In this document: one piece after another, positions 45,490 through 58,815 of the stretch | Layout of the letters: every line of letters starts with the position of its first letter | How positions within the stretch are numbered: the first letter of the stretch is position 1 | DNA from: Castor canadensis | Lineage: Eukaryota; Chordata; Mammalia; Rodentia; Castoridae | DNA: 64,000 nucleotides | Direction of reading: 5' to 3' | Assembly (NCBI RefSeq): GCF_047511655.1 | Contig: NC_133399.1 | Location: 2,979,333 to 3,043,332, forward strand | The notes under the pieces: generated by a model | What the model was told of the DNA's origin: nothing | The model's input: the letters and a program-made list of their open reading frames with translations, nothing else | Databases searched by the model: none | Translations under genes and position numbers: made by a program

Positions 45490-47660
45490 TGCTCTGGGGT
45501 GTGGTTGCTATCTGTAAGTAGTTCACCACTCTCTACATAACTCCTGATAAACTCAATTACTCACCAACCTGGACTTCGTGGAGTCCTTCCTTAGACTGTT
45601 GGTACCCCTGCAATTCAGAGGCATACATTTCTTTTACTTTTCCCTGGAAATTTATATAACACCCACTATCAAAGGTTGCATTCTTCTTTTGAAGTTTGAC
45701 ATTGGTCTGGAGTATTAAATGGAAAAATTCCTGAAATAAATGTTCAGAACTTTCAAATGACGAATGTTCCATTCTGAGTAATGTCACAGAGTGTGGCAAC
45801 ACACCCCATCAATTACCTCACTTCATCTCATCACCTAGCTGCAGAATGATGTTACATTGTCAAAGATGAAGGAGATTGAGTCCAATATAGCACGATACAT
45901 GCAGAGACACAGAGAACCCATTCACAAACATTTATAGTTTTTTGGTATAATAGTTATACTTCATCATTAGCTGTTGGCTTTAATTTCTTGATATGCATAA
46001 ATTATAAAATATTATCACTGATATGTATAGGGAAAAACAGAGTATTTACACAGATCAATGTGACCCACTGTTTGAGGATTCCACTGGGTCTCTTTGGAAC
46101 ATTTCACCCACAGATTGGTGGCTTTACTTTTATTTGATTATAGAAAAGTACATCACTCATGTCAGACTATCTGGCTTAGAAACCAGGACAGGGTGATAAG
46201 GTAGAACTTGATGAAGGAGACAAGCAGGGCTGTGGCGTTTTCCCAGAAGAGACAGGGAAAATACATTGCCCAAGAGAAATCATTTTCCACTCCCAAAGCA
46301 AATTGTCCTGATTCTAGGATCCCTTCTGATTTATTTACCAGATTCTGCCCTCCTCTTCCCTTGCCTTGAATGCCATGTACTAAAGGCACCTCTATCTACC
46401 TCTGTCTTGCTGGAAGTTGGATCTCTGTACTCAGAAATGGCTAACATTTCCCTGAGGAAAGGGAATGGCAGGGAGCCTATGCTATGTAGTGGATGAGAGA
46501 GTGGAGGCTGCATTTCTGAATGACCCTAAGTCTCTTGTGACCACTGCAGACACTGGAGAGAACCATTTCCGTTCCAGGCATGCTTGTGAAGAGTACCATG
46601 GGATGCCCTGTGAGGAAGACCACAGCAGAGACAAATCATATAGCTTACATTTAAGGTGCTCCTTGGTCTGGTCCCTCCACCTTCTTCAGGAAGCATTGAA
46701 CAGTATCAACTAGCATAGATTGTGCCTTGTCTGGCAACTTCTTGGAAGGCAGCCAAAATGGAGAGAAACCATTAGGAACAAGGTGAAGTGACAGAATGGG
46801 AATAAATTCTGTAGTATCATTCAGCTTAGAGTTGTGGTGGATCACTGATGAAAGGAGAGCTCACCTTCTTGGATGTCTCCCTGGGCCCTTTGCCCATTCT
46901 CCATGCCTTATATTTTGTTCTGCCTATGTCTGACTACAACTGCTCTTTCAGGGATTTTCTTTCAGTGGTGACTGTGGTTTCTAGGGAACATGTTGGTGTG
47001 TGTGGAGACATTTTCTCTTGTCATGGCATGAAGCAGGAACAAGATTTAGTGGCATCAATGGGTGGATGCCAAAGATATTGATAAACATGAAGTACACAGG
47101 ACAGCCCCACAACAAGAAAATATCCAAATATTACTAGTGCTCCAGCTGAGAACCCTTGTTGCAGGTGCATCTTGCCTGTGCATCTGTGTCCCTGCTCATC
47201 CTTACTAGATCATACACTTGGCTTTGTGTACATTTTTTTGTACTGGAATAGAAACCATGGTCATGTATATGTTAAGCAAGCACTGTACCACTGAGCTATA
47301 TTCTCAACCTCATGTACATACATATTTAAAACATAGTTTCACTATGTAGTACTGGCTATGCTTGAATTCTTTTTTATGTGTTCTTCTTTTTGTTTCACTG
47401 GGGTTTGAACTCAGAGATTCCTACTTGCTAGGCAGGTGATCTTCCACTTGAATCACTCCAACAGCCCATTTCTTGTGGTGGATATTTTCAAGATAGGGTC
47501 TTGTGAAATATCTGCCCAAGTTGGCTTTTATTCTCAGTCTTGATCCCTACATGCTTACTAGCTAGGACGACAGGTGTGAGCTACTGGCATAATCTCTGAC
47601 CTGGATCTTTTTTTTTCATGGTTTGGAAGGCTTCATATTTTTTCTTTTTCTCTTAAGGAT
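45490..47660 (-). repeat. Inverted-duplication arm 2
   Basis: Matches the reverse complement of 37,740-39,990. Paired anchors are 'tcatgtcagactatctggct' (about 46,158) against the complement of 39,226-39,250, 'gcctatgctat' against the complement of 38,930, and 'gtggcatcaatgggtggatg' (47,050) against the complement near 38,350. The SINEs at 47,240-47,600 correspond to those at 37,805-38,150. Plus-strand frames at 46,266-46,496 and 46,465-46,713 are not conserved as coding in arm 1. Confidence 0.75.
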
Positions 47661-48057
47661 TTGAAGACTTGATTTCTTCTTTTTTTAAATTATTGTTGTC
47701 CTTGGGGTGCATTGTGACATTTGCAAAAGTTCTTACTTATGTATTTGAATGTTTGGCACATATTTACTTAGCTAATTGATGAATCAGGGACATACATCTT
47801 GATTTGTACATGTTGTTTTATATTCAATATTATGTTCATTTTTCAGTTATGTTCTCCTTCTTTAGTTATTCTGTACAATAGTCCTTTTGTTTGGCTTTTA
47901 TTGCATACATTTGTCCTTACTGTTTGTCTTTTGCCCTTATTAATATTAATGTATCAACATTCCACAACATTTTGTATGCAGTTTTGGTAGTGAATTTCAA
48001 TATGTTCTACTTTTTGTGTTACTTAAACTGGATGTGTATCCATGACCCACCTTGAAC
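47661..48057. other. No feature seen
   Basis: T-rich sequence between the inverted arm and the zinc-finger array. Possibly intron-like, but no splice site stands out. Confidence 0.3.
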
Positions 48058-49195
<1,138 letters not shown>

Positions 49196-50878
49196 CAGTG
49201 CATATAACTTTCATTAGTGGAAACATGCAAGGTTCCCTCTTTCCTCCAAAAATATGATGAAAGTTTATATGTAGAAAAAAACATAACTCATGGATTTGTA
49301 CTTATAAAGAAGGCAGTCTACATCTTGAGCTCATGTCCAGTCCAGTCTGTTTTGCCCTACTTATTTTGGAGCCAGGACCTGTGAACTAATTGCCCAGGCC
49401 AGCATCTAACCAGGATCCTCCTGATCTCAGCCTCTCAAGTACTATGCTTACAGGCATGAGACACTGGCAACTGGCGTGTCCATTCTTAAGTATCTATGGA
49501 ATATGTATTTCTAAATTTTATTGTGAAAATAAGCTTTATGCTTCTTATTCTAGTGCCTGCCTGTAGAGACAGCTGCATGGAATCCTGCATCAATAGACTT
49601 GCTTAAGCACTAGGAGAAGTGGCTCAACTATGCATTTTTTTGACAGGACTTGGATTTGAATTCAGGGTTTCAGGCTTGCTACCCAGGTACTTAACCACTT
49701 CAGCCACTCTGCCACTCTGTCATTTTGATTGTGACATTCAACATGCTCTATGTTTTATATTTGCTTGATTTTGATTGTTACAGGGACTTCATACATAGCT
49801 CTTTCACTGGATATGTGTCCCAGGTGACTTTGAATTTATCATGTTCCATCCTTAATCTTCCAAATACTGAAGTGAAAGGCATATGACATGGTACCTCTGA
49901 AAGTGTTCAGATTTAATCTTTCTCATTTCCTAATGCAATTGGAACATTGTTCAAGATGTAGAGAAGAATTAATGCATGTTTTCACGTAAAACATGGATAT
50001 GTCCTTGCCTCATGATGCCTGTTCTGTCATGAATAAATTTTCTATTTACATTGTTACCCAGTGAAGACTTACTTGCTTTCCACTGAGATCTATTTGTTAA
50101 TCTCTTTATTATAATATAGCAAGTTTAACAATATAGTTTCAATACTGTTTGTTAATATTAGACAATAAGACACTTTTCATTTTCTTCTTTCTACCTTTCT
50201 TTCTTTTTGAGAGAAGATTGAGGTTCCTCCTATGAAGACCACTCTAACCTTTAACCCATAATCCTTCTGGTGGAATTACAAATTTGGGCCTCATTGTGTG
50301 CCTAAAGGTATCAGTTTCTTTCTTTTTTCTTTTTTTTTCCTTGCCCTGGGGCTTGAACTTGGGCTTTTTGCTAGCTAGGCAGAAACTATTCCACATGAGG
50401 CACTCCAGCAGCCTTCTTTTGTGAGAGATATTTTCAAGATAATTTCCCTCAAAGTATTTGCTGAAGCTGGCTTCCAAATATAATCCTCCTGATTGCTACC
50501 ACCTGAGTAGCTAGGATTAAGGGCTAAGCTATTGCTTCCTATGTATGGGGATTGCATTATAATTGCATTGGTGATTCTGGAGATAGGGCTTGGTATGGTT
50601 TTAAAGCATGATCCTGTTGATTTCTGCCTCCCTACAAGCTAGGATTACATGCATGAGGTAGTGGTATCCATTGGAAACTTATCTATTTCTAAGGACATGT
50701 GCTACACATCTTGGTTAATTATTCTTTGTTATGCAAAAACAAAAACTAATTTATCAGACTTATCCTTCATTAGTCTTATTTAGTTTTAAATTTTTGATGG
50801 TCTGTAAGTAACTAGGTAGTAGCTTCCTAATGTTTTTCTGGTACAATCACAGAGGAGGTGCTCTATTCATTTTTACTT
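49196..50878 (+). repeat. 3' flank of zinc-finger copy A, with SINEs
   Basis: About 49,545-50,680 parallels 53,410-54,520 after copy B, for example 'cttcatacatagctctttca' and 'ctgcctgta.agacagctgcatgg' in both. About 50,690-50,878 parallels 8870-9050. Minus-strand SINEs lie at about 49,370-49,480, 49,635-49,725, 50,335-50,520 and 50,590-50,670. Confidence 0.7.
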
Positions 50879-51365
50879 ATGAAAGAACTCACATTGGAGA
50901 CAAACATTATGGATATGGGAAATGTGGAAAAATGTTCATATATACCCTTCACCTTAAAATACATGAAAGAACTCATTTAGGAGAGAACTCTTATGTAGAG
51001 TAATATGGGAAAGAATTTAACTGGCAGTGACCTTAAGAAATATGAACAAACTCACATTAGAGAGTAACTAACTACATATTGGAAAGCAAGGTGGTAAAGT
51101 CTTCACTCATTCCACTACCATTAACCATGAATGTCCACAACTGCAAACAAAGCCTATAGATGTTAGAATAGTGAAGGTGCCTGTACTCATTCTATTCACC
51201 TTCATACAAATGAAATGATTCAAAGTCACAAACCTTATATATGTAAGCCATTTTGAGATGTCTTTACTCATTTCCATTATCAGCAAATGCATGAAAGAGA
51301 TCACACTCAACAGAAACTGTGTTTTGATGCAGTGAAGAAAAGCCTTCACTCATACCACTCATGCA
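50879..51365 (+). pseudogene. C2H2 zinc-finger array pseudogene, copy C (partial)
   Basis: Begins abruptly at 'gaaagaactcacattggaga' with finger-linker sequence, and keeps degraded fingers and gaps to about 51,350. Its later part ('cattctattcaccttcatac' and the segment ending 'tactcatgagagtgctcac') is collinear with copy A at 48,980-49,200. The N-terminal fingers are missing, no open frame survives, and both ends look like recombination joints. Confidence 0.75.
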
Positions 51366-51439
51366 GGAATTCTACTCCAGTACTCATGAGAGTGCTCACT
51401 ATATAGAACTTTTGCTAATGAAAGCATTAAATGTCATCT

Positions 51440-52140
51440 GTACATAGCTTCTTTTACTCCATAGATACTGGATCACATTTAACCTTATATATACTGCTTT
51501 TTCCTATACATATCTGTAATAGTTTAGAAATTGTGCATATTAAGAGGTTAGTCTCAACACCTACCAATGAAAATAACTATTATACCAATAGACTGTAAAT
51601 GTTTATGAATTAGTTCTATCTCAATATATCATTTTATGTACTTACCCTTATTCATCACCTGATATAATATCATGCAACAGTTAAGTGAGGAAAATGATGG
51701 TATGGATTGCTAGGTTTTGTGACATTACTCAGAATGGAACAATCATAGCTTGAAAATTATGAATGTTTGTTTCTGGAATTTTCCATTTAATACTTTCAGA
51801 CCAATGTTAAATGAAAACAGCAGAATGCAAACCTTTTCTTATGAGTAGTTTTTAAATTTCTTATGGAGGGGTAAAGAAATGTATGCCTCTGAATTGAGAT
51901 GTTGACAACAGCCTAAAGAAGGATTTCAACAAGTACAGGCTGGTGAGTGAGTTTATTAGGGTTTCCTTAGAGTGTAATGACTTACTTATGGATTCTCTAT
52001 ACAGGATGGGTCTAGCACACCATTTTGCAATAGCAGAGTTTTATCTCATGTGACCTGTGATCTTGAGTGCAGAAAGGACACTCCATGAGCTGAGACTTTT
52101 CATTACTTTGGGCCACAGACACCTGTGATGTATTCCTTTA
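51440..52140 (+). repeat. Duplicated 5' flank of zinc-finger copy B
   Basis: Matches 39,340-40,040 directly ('actggatcacatttaacc', 'accaatagactgtaaa', 'ttctggaattttccatttaa', 'gtttccttagag..taatgac'). It also matches the complement of about 45,490-46,070. It runs straight into finger sequence at 52,145. Confidence 0.8.
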
Positions 52141-53395
52141 AAATTATGGATGTAAGCAATTTGGGAAAGCCTTCACTCTTGCAATTTGCCTTCACAACTA
52201 TGAAAGAACTCACACTGGAGCACTGGAGAGAAACTATAGTCATAAGCAAGATGGAAAGTCTTCTCTCAAGCCTGTACTCTTCAAACACATAGAAGAACTC
52301 ACACTCAAGGGGAAAACTATGGATGTAAGCAACGTGGAAAAGTCTTCACTCAAGCCAGTCATGTTCAAAGACAAGAAAGAATTCACACTAGAGAGAAATC
52401 CCATGAAAGTAAGCAATGTGGAAAAGCCTTTGCTAATTGCAATTACTGTAAAAGTAACATAAAAATTCGCAGTGGAGAGAAACCCTAGAGATGTAAGCAA
52501 TGTGTGAAAGCCTACACTCAAGCCATTCACCTTCAAACACATGAAAAGACTGACAGAGGAGAGAAGCTGTATGGATGTAAACAATGTGGCAATTCATTCA
52601 CATGCCCCAGTACCCTTAAGAGACATGAAGGAACTCACACTAGGGAGAAAGCCTATGGATATAAACAAATTCCAATGACCTTAAGAGACATGTATGAAGT
52701 CTCACTGCAGAAAAACTTTATGAATGTAAGGGATGAGGGAACAGCTTCACTCTATACAGTGCCCTTAATACTCATCAAAAAACTCACACAGGAGAGAAAC
52801 CCTACAGAGCTAAGCAATATGAAATGCCTTCATTAGTTTTAGTAACCTTCAAGCACATGAAAGAACTCATGGTGCAAATAAACAGTAGGGATGTGGCAAA
52901 AGAAGTAAAGCATTCACACATCTCAGTCTTCTTGAAATACATGAATGAACTCAGAAACCCTATCAATATAAGCAATGTGGGATTGCCTTCACCTTTTCCA
53001 GTATTCTTCTTTGACATGACAGTATTCACATTGATGCACAACCCTATGCATGTACACAATGGGGAAAAGTCTTCACACATCCCAGTGCTCCTCAAAAACT
53101 TTCAAAATTCACAACAGAATAACTGTATTAGGAAAGCAAGGAGAAATTCTTCACTCATTTCGGTGATCCCAAACATGGATGTCCTCACACTGGAGAGAAA
53201 ATTTGTAAGTGTAAGCATAATGAAGCTGTCTGTGTTCATTCCATTCACCTTCAAGAAAATGAAATAAAGCAATCTGTGACCAACCTTACATATGTAAGCT
53301 ATATGGGAATGTCTTTCCATTACCAAAAAAAATATGCAAGACATCACACTGCACAGAAATTCTACATTTTGTAGTAATGAAGGGACTCCCTCACT
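52141..53395 (+). pseudogene. C2H2 zinc-finger array pseudogene, copy B
   Basis: A second long array, collinear with copy A from about 52,500 onward, including the same odd insert where a finger is replaced by a 'gaccttaagagacatg' segment (52,677-52,692; copy A 48,430). One frame, 52,504-52,836, holds a near-complete finger, YGCKQCGNSFTCPSTLKRHE, followed by THTREKAYGYK. Upstream fingers (52,150-52,500) contain linkers such as 'actcacactggagc' but many lost Cys/His. Multiple stops and shifts make it a pseudogene. Shared defects with copy A imply that decay began before the duplication. Confidence 0.87.
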
Positions 53396-54790
53396 TATCC
53401 TGCTTTGTTCTTCATATTCTGGTGCCTGCCTGTAAAGACAGCTGCATGGGAGACTATATTAATGGGCTTGCTTAAGGACTAGGAGTTGTGGCTCAAGCAT
53501 TTACTTTTTTGTGGGACGAGATTTGAACTCATAACCTCAGGCTTGCTAGCCAGGTACTCTACTACTTCAGCCACTCTGCCATCCCATTTTGTGTCTTTCT
53601 GATTGTGACATTTAACATGCTCTACTCTTTGTATTACCTAGAGGCAAGGACTTCATACATAGCTCTTTCACTGGATATGTATCCCAGGCTGACTTTGAAC
53701 ATAGGATGCTCCAACCTCCATCTTCCAAATGCTGGGATGGAAGGCATATGACATGATACCTGTGAAACTGTTCAAATTTTATTTTTCTCATTTCCCAATG
53801 CAATTTGATCATTGTCCAAGACATAGAGAATAAAATGTTTATTTTCAAGTATAACCTGAATTTGTCCTTGCCTCATGTGTTATAGAGATTGTGCTTTTGG
53901 CCACCATTGTATGATGACTGTTCTGTCAAGAATCAATTTTTCTGTTTACATTAAAATCCAGTGAGGACTTACTTGCTTCCACCAATTTATTTGGTAATTT
54001 CTTTATTATGATATAGTATCTTTAATAATAAAGTTTAAACATTGATTGTTAATATTAGACAATTTTTTATGTTTATTCTCGTCTTTCTCTTTTCCTTTCT
54101 TTTCATTCTTTGGGGGAGGTTCTTGCTATGTAGACCAGTGCAACCATTAACCAATAATCCTTCCGGTTGAAGGATCAATTTTGTTCTTTTTCTTCATTCT
54201 CTCTTTTCTGTCTTTCTTTTCTTCTCTCCCTCCCTTCTCTCCCCCTCTCCCTCTCTTTCTCTCTCTTTCTTTCCTTCTTCCCTTCCTTCCTTCTTTCTTT
54301 CTTTCTTTCTTTCTTTTTCTGTTGGCCCTGGGGCTTGAACTCTAGACTTTTTGCTAGCTAGGCAGAAACTGTACCACTTGAGCCACTGCAGTATCCCTTG
54401 TCTATGTTAGGTGTTTTCAATATATGGTCCCTCAAAGTATTTACCAAAACAGGCTTTGAAATATAATCCTCCTGATTTATGCCTCCTGAATATCTAGGAT
54501 TAAGAGGTGCTCTCTTGGTGCCCAGGAATAGGCATCACTTTCTTATTCCAGTGATTTTTAAATGCTTAAAGGCATTTATTCTACCTACTATATTTTGTAA
54601 AGTTGATTTTGTTCTATAATTTCCTGTGTGTTGTTCGAATTAGAGAATTGTTCAGATCCAGTTAGATATGATTTGTTGAACCCTATCAATTTTTTGACAT
54701 AGTGGTATTTGAACTCAGGGACTCATGTTTGCTGGGCAGGCATTCTACCACTGGAGTTTCTCTGTTAGGCTTGTTTTGCATGGGTGATAT
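53396..54790 (+). repeat. 3' flank of zinc-finger copy B, with SINEs
   Basis: Collinear with 49,545-50,700. It holds minus-strand SINEs at about 53,500-53,580, 54,325-54,500 and 54,690-54,775. The last is not visible in copy A. 54,535-54,690 parallels 8,700-8,840. Confidence 0.7.
54187..54318. repeat. Pyrimidine microsatellite (CT/TTTC)n
   Basis: A C/T-only tract ending in repeated 'tttc' units directly in front of a minus-strand SINE. The equivalent place in copy A (about 50,310-50,340) has only a short T/C run, so the tract expanded from the SINE's poly-T end after duplication. Confidence 0.85.
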
Positions 54791-55290
54791 CTGGCCTTCG
54801 AGGTTATGAAACCAGAAACAACAATTTGGTGGTTCCTAATATCAGGAACCTCTAACTCTATAATTCACATCTGCGTCTTGATCCAACTGACCCTGTGGAA
54901 TCTGGCTGGGAATTTCTTTTCCCTTTATTGACACAGATGCTTGATCTGAACATGGCCAAATCATCATTGTATGCACAAGGGCTCCCTCACTGCCTTCTAC
55001 TGTGTCTTGGGATACCTGGGCTTCCTGATTCTAGCAAACTTCTCTGTGGATTTCTTGGTCATGAACCTGCCTAACACATTCAGTGAAGCTAAAATATTGA
55101 TACTCAGAATGCTGGTGTTCTGTAGTGTTTAGGTCACCATCCTCCCTGTCTTCCATGGCAGTAAGGGGAAGTTCATGGTGGCAAGGGAGGTCTTCTCTAA
55201 ATTGGCCTCCAGTACAGGAATCCTATGCTGTATTTTTGCCCAGTAATACTACCTTATTGTTATAAGATGTAAGAAGAACTTTTTGAAAGT
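54791..55290 (+). pseudogene. Vomeronasal type-2 receptor (V2R) pseudogene, last exon fragment
   Basis: Encodes part of the seven-transmembrane domain of a class C (V2R) pheromone receptor in shifting frames: LAFEVMKPETT, then IWLGISFPFIDTDA, a stop, SEHGQIIIVC, a frameshift, then GSLTAF, YCVLGYLGFLILANF, MNLPNTFSEAK, MLVFCSV, a stop (tag at about 55,131), and VTILPVFHGSKGKFMV ending near CCIFAQ. This order matches TM4-5 to TM7 of V2Rs, including the LPxTFxEAK and F(H/Y)xxKGK motifs. At least two stops and two frameshifts are present, and no upstream exon was found between here and the zinc-finger copies. It belongs to chemosensory receptors expressed in the vomeronasal organ. Which V2R subfamily it came from is unknown. 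Confidence 0.9.
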
Positions 55291-55504
55291 TTTAAAGAAT
55301 AGAAGAGAAAGTAGGAGAAATAGGTATTCTGAAATTTTATCATATAAATCTCTTTCATATTATTTGGGTCATGCACCCCCAAAATCCTTATTTTCAGTTT
55401 GGATATTATAAAGTGCTTATCTGTTTATCAAGACAATTCATGATATTTATAAAAAGAATAATTCTGCAAAAATATTATTAAGTCTTAGAAACATTAATAA
55501 TATC

Positions 55505-55618
55505 AAAATGAAGCTGGACATCATGGATACTGTATATCTAGCATTCAAGAGGCTGAGGAAGGAAGATTTCATGTTGAAAGCCTGGCCATGTGACACAGTA
55601 TGAACCTTGATAAAAAAA
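55505..55618 (+). repeat. B1-like SINE fragment
   Basis: 'agctggacatcatggatact', 'caagaggctgaggaaggaag' and 'aaagcctggccatgtgac' with an A-rich end; an old B1/7SL-like monomer. Confidence 0.65.
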
Positions 55619-55629
55619 ATCTACAATAG

Positions 55630-56835
55630 TAGGATAGGATTAGACATATAATTGAATGGAATAGAATAAAGTCCCTGGAAATTAATTTATACATTTATGC
55701 TGCTTGATAATTAACAAAATACCAAGATCATTCAGTGTGGAAATAATTGCCTCTTTAACAAGTAGTACTGGTATAACTGGGTATCCCTAGGCAAATGTGT
55801 GAAGCTAGATTTCTACCTTATACCAAAAACATTGATTAGCTCAAAATTATTCAATGATCTAGAGGTAAGAACTAAAACTATAAAACCCTCAGAAGAAAAC
55901 ATAGAAGTAAAACTTTTGAACTTTGGATTTGATAAGTCTTAGATAGGACATTAAATGAACAAATAATAAGAGAAAAAATAAAATGGATTTCATCAAAATT
56001 ATAAACTTTTGTGCATAAAATGACATTATCAAAGTGTGAAAATGTGAGTAACAAAATCACAAATGATATATCCAATAAGGTTCTGAATTTCAGAATATAT
56101 AGAAATCTCATAACTGAATAACAGCAAAAAAGCAACAAAATCTAAAAATGGACAAAAGACTTGAATAAGAACTTTTCTAAAACAGATAATAAGCACACAA
56201 AAAGATGCTTAACTTCATTCTTTAAAAAAATACATATCAGATATACAATGAAATACCACTAGAATGGCTATAATAAAAGATGAAGTATGTGTGATGACTA
56301 GGGTGTGGATAAATTGGAAACCACCATGCATTGCTGGTGGGAATTTAAAATGGTTCATTTATTTTGGAAAATAATTTGATGGTTTATCAACTGAATATGG
56401 GTATTTAGGCAAAAAGCATATGCCTGAATGTTCACAGCAGCAATATTCACACTCATATTAGCCAATATATGGAGGCACATAAATGTCCATCAACAGATGG
56501 TGAATGAAAAAACAAAATGTGATATAACCACACACTAGAATATTATTCTGCAGAAAAATGAATGAAATACTGATATATGTTACAGTTTAGATGAATTTCA
56601 AAAACATTATACTAAATGGAAAATTTCAGACATGAACAGTCATATTGCATGATTCCATTTCTATAAACACATCCAGAATAGTTAATGAATAGAGACAGAA
56701 AGCAGCCACTAATGTGGTTGCCAGGGTCTGTAGGACATGGGGGATTGGGAATGACTATTTAGTTTGTAGAAAGTTTGTTTGGAATGATGCTATTTCGATT
56801 TCTTAGAGATGGAAAAAGTCAGAGTCACTGCATTT
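55630..56835 (+). mobile_element. Ancient L1 3' fragment
   Basis: Old LINE-1 ORF2 C-terminus and 3' part, plus strand: 'accttataccaaaaacattg' (about 55,815), 'catcaacagatggtgaatga' (about 56,490), 'gaatattattctgcagaaaa' (about 56,538) and 'catgattccatttctataaa' (about 56,648). Far more diverged than the young L1s at 3.3 kb and 27-33 kb. Confidence 0.85.
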
Positions 56836-57179
56836 TTTAACAACCTCTGTAAGTGATTGTGATACATAAACAAGGATGGGGAATATATACCATTTCCAAT
56901 TCAAAATGCATTTCATAAAGAGCTGGACTAATTTTTTAAAGTTTATGTATATTTCAGCATTTATTTGAATTCAAATTATTATATGTATTTTGTGCAAAGA
57001 AAACTAATTTTTGTTTTTCAAATAATACTGTTTCTACAGAAAGATCACAAAAATATAGGAACAAATAAATATTGTATTATGACTATTAATATACAAAATA
57101 TTAAATACAAATTTATAGTTTGATTATAGTAATAAAGTGTTTGCAATTACACTTTGAGAGAATACCAAAGATTTGTTTT
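56836..57179. other. No feature seen
   Basis: AT-rich sequence, probably further decayed L1. Confidence 0.3.
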
Positions 57180-57490
57180 CCTTTCTTTTTTTTTTTTTTA
57201 GAAGTACTGGGGTTTGAACACAAGGTTTTGTACTTGCTAAGTAGGATCTCTACCACTTGAGTCATGCCGGCACTCCTTGTTGTTTTAGTTATTTTTGAGA
57301 GAGGGTCTCGTGTTTATTCCCAGCAAGCTTAGAGTATGATCCTCCTTCTTTTGATTCCATCATAACTAGGAAGACAGGCACATACCACCATGTCCGGCTT
57401 GTATTGGTTAAGATGGAGTCTTATGAAAGATTTGTTTACTGCAATCCTCCCAATCTTTGCCTCCTGAGTAGCCACCACACCTGGTTAAGA
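57180..57490 (-). repeat. Dimeric SINE, minus strand
   Basis: T-run at 57,187-57,200, then 'agtactggggtttgaacaca', 'accacttgagtcatgccggc', and B1-like 'tctttgcctcctgagtagcc' near 57,455. The internal 'aggaagacaggcacatacca' suggests two overlapping copies. Confidence 0.8.
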
Positions 57491-58470
57491 CTTGATTTTC
57501 TTTTATGTAAGTCAATTTTGCTGTTTAAATTCTCATTTTTTAACTAAAGAATGGAACCTATCCTTCCCTTCTTCCTATACTACAACATTTTTCTAGTTAT
57601 TTCCCCCTGGGAAGTGGAATAGCTGAGTGTAGCAAGGGGGTTCCGCAAAGATGATAATTCCTTTTGGAATTAGTCATCATGGTGACATATCAATTGCAGT
57701 TATAATATTTCACTCATCCTTTAATTTATTCATTCAACAAACCTTTTTCAAACACTTAACCAGTATTCCAGGCACTATTCTATGTGTTGATGATATGCAA
57801 CTCCTCCTTTGGAGAAGGTATATATGCTAATACAGAAGATAGATACAGATAAAAAATATGGTTCTCTGTATATGCTATGAAAGATATAGCCACAAGATAC
57901 ACTGGGGACATAATGGATAGAGGCATTGAAATAACAAACAGGGAATGAGAAAGGATAAAAGGTAAAATAAAAGAAAAATAGATTTAAGAGAAAATATGAC
58001 ATATATATGCAAAGTAGGAAGCCACACTTCAACAATAAGAGAGAATAAACTATGTATACATGCAACATACATCAAAGCACTTCACTGAGTGAAAGAAGTC
58101 AAAAAAAATAATACACACCTTGTGGTGGTTCTATTTGTACAAAACACTAGAAAATAGAAACTAATCTATGGTGGCAGAAAAGGTTTCAGTTCCTGTGTGA
58201 AGATGGTGAATGGGAGTAATGACATAACAGTATAGGGAAACTATTGGAAATGACATAATCACTCTCTTGATAGTGAAATTCACAGATGTATCAAAGCTTA
58301 TCAAAATTTATACTTTAAATATATAGAGTTTATTGTAGGTCCATAAAGCTGTTAAGAGATGTTTTTCAAAGTTGAACCTATTAGATATTTATTCACAAGA
58401 AATTAAATTCAACAATTCTTTCAGAACTGCTAAGAATCTGGTTGTCTTCCACATGTGGCCTTGTCCAACC
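57491..58470. other. No gene recognised
   Basis: About 57,725-57,800 ('tattcattcaacaaaccttt', 'aggcactattctatgtgttg') is an ancient mammal-wide repeat fragment. The rest is AT-rich with no coding signal; minus-strand frames near 57,775-58,075 are hydrophobic only because of T-richness. Confidence 0.4.
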
Positions 58471-58475
58471 ACCAA

Positions 58476-58552
58476 CATACACACACACGCAGACACACAT
58501 ACACATGCAGGCAGGGTCGCACACAAATACACATTCACAGGCACACACAACA
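58476..58552. repeat. CA-rich imperfect microsatellite
   Basis: Interrupted (CA)n with G and T substitutions: 'catacacacacacgcagaca' and similar. Confidence 0.85.
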
Positions 58553-58589
58553 ACCTACCGCAGTCATTTGGTCTCAACTTAGCAGTCAA

Positions 58590-58815
58590 ACATCACAGTG
58601 GCTGGAAGTACTGTCTTTGGCATAAGACAATTATGAGCTAAACTCCCAGCTCTCCACTTTCTTGTAGTGTGACCATTTGTGAACTTTTCTCCTTTCAAAT
58701 CTTTTTAATTTTTTTAAACACAAAATGCAATAGGCCTTACATTTTAAATCTGTTGTAAGCATGAAATAACCTGGGCTTGGTAGACCTAATGCTCAATGAA
58801 TATTAATCAATTAGG
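58590..58815 (+). repeat. MIR fragment
   Basis: Order and wording fit MIR: 'cttgtagtgtgaccatttgt', then 'tgttgtaagcatgaaataac' and a 'cctaatgctcaatgaatatt' end. Diverged, plus strand. Confidence 0.65.

Noticed and set aside
58389-58641. His/Thr/Ala-rich or Val/Cys-rich short frames
   Set aside because: Translation of the CA-rich repeat.
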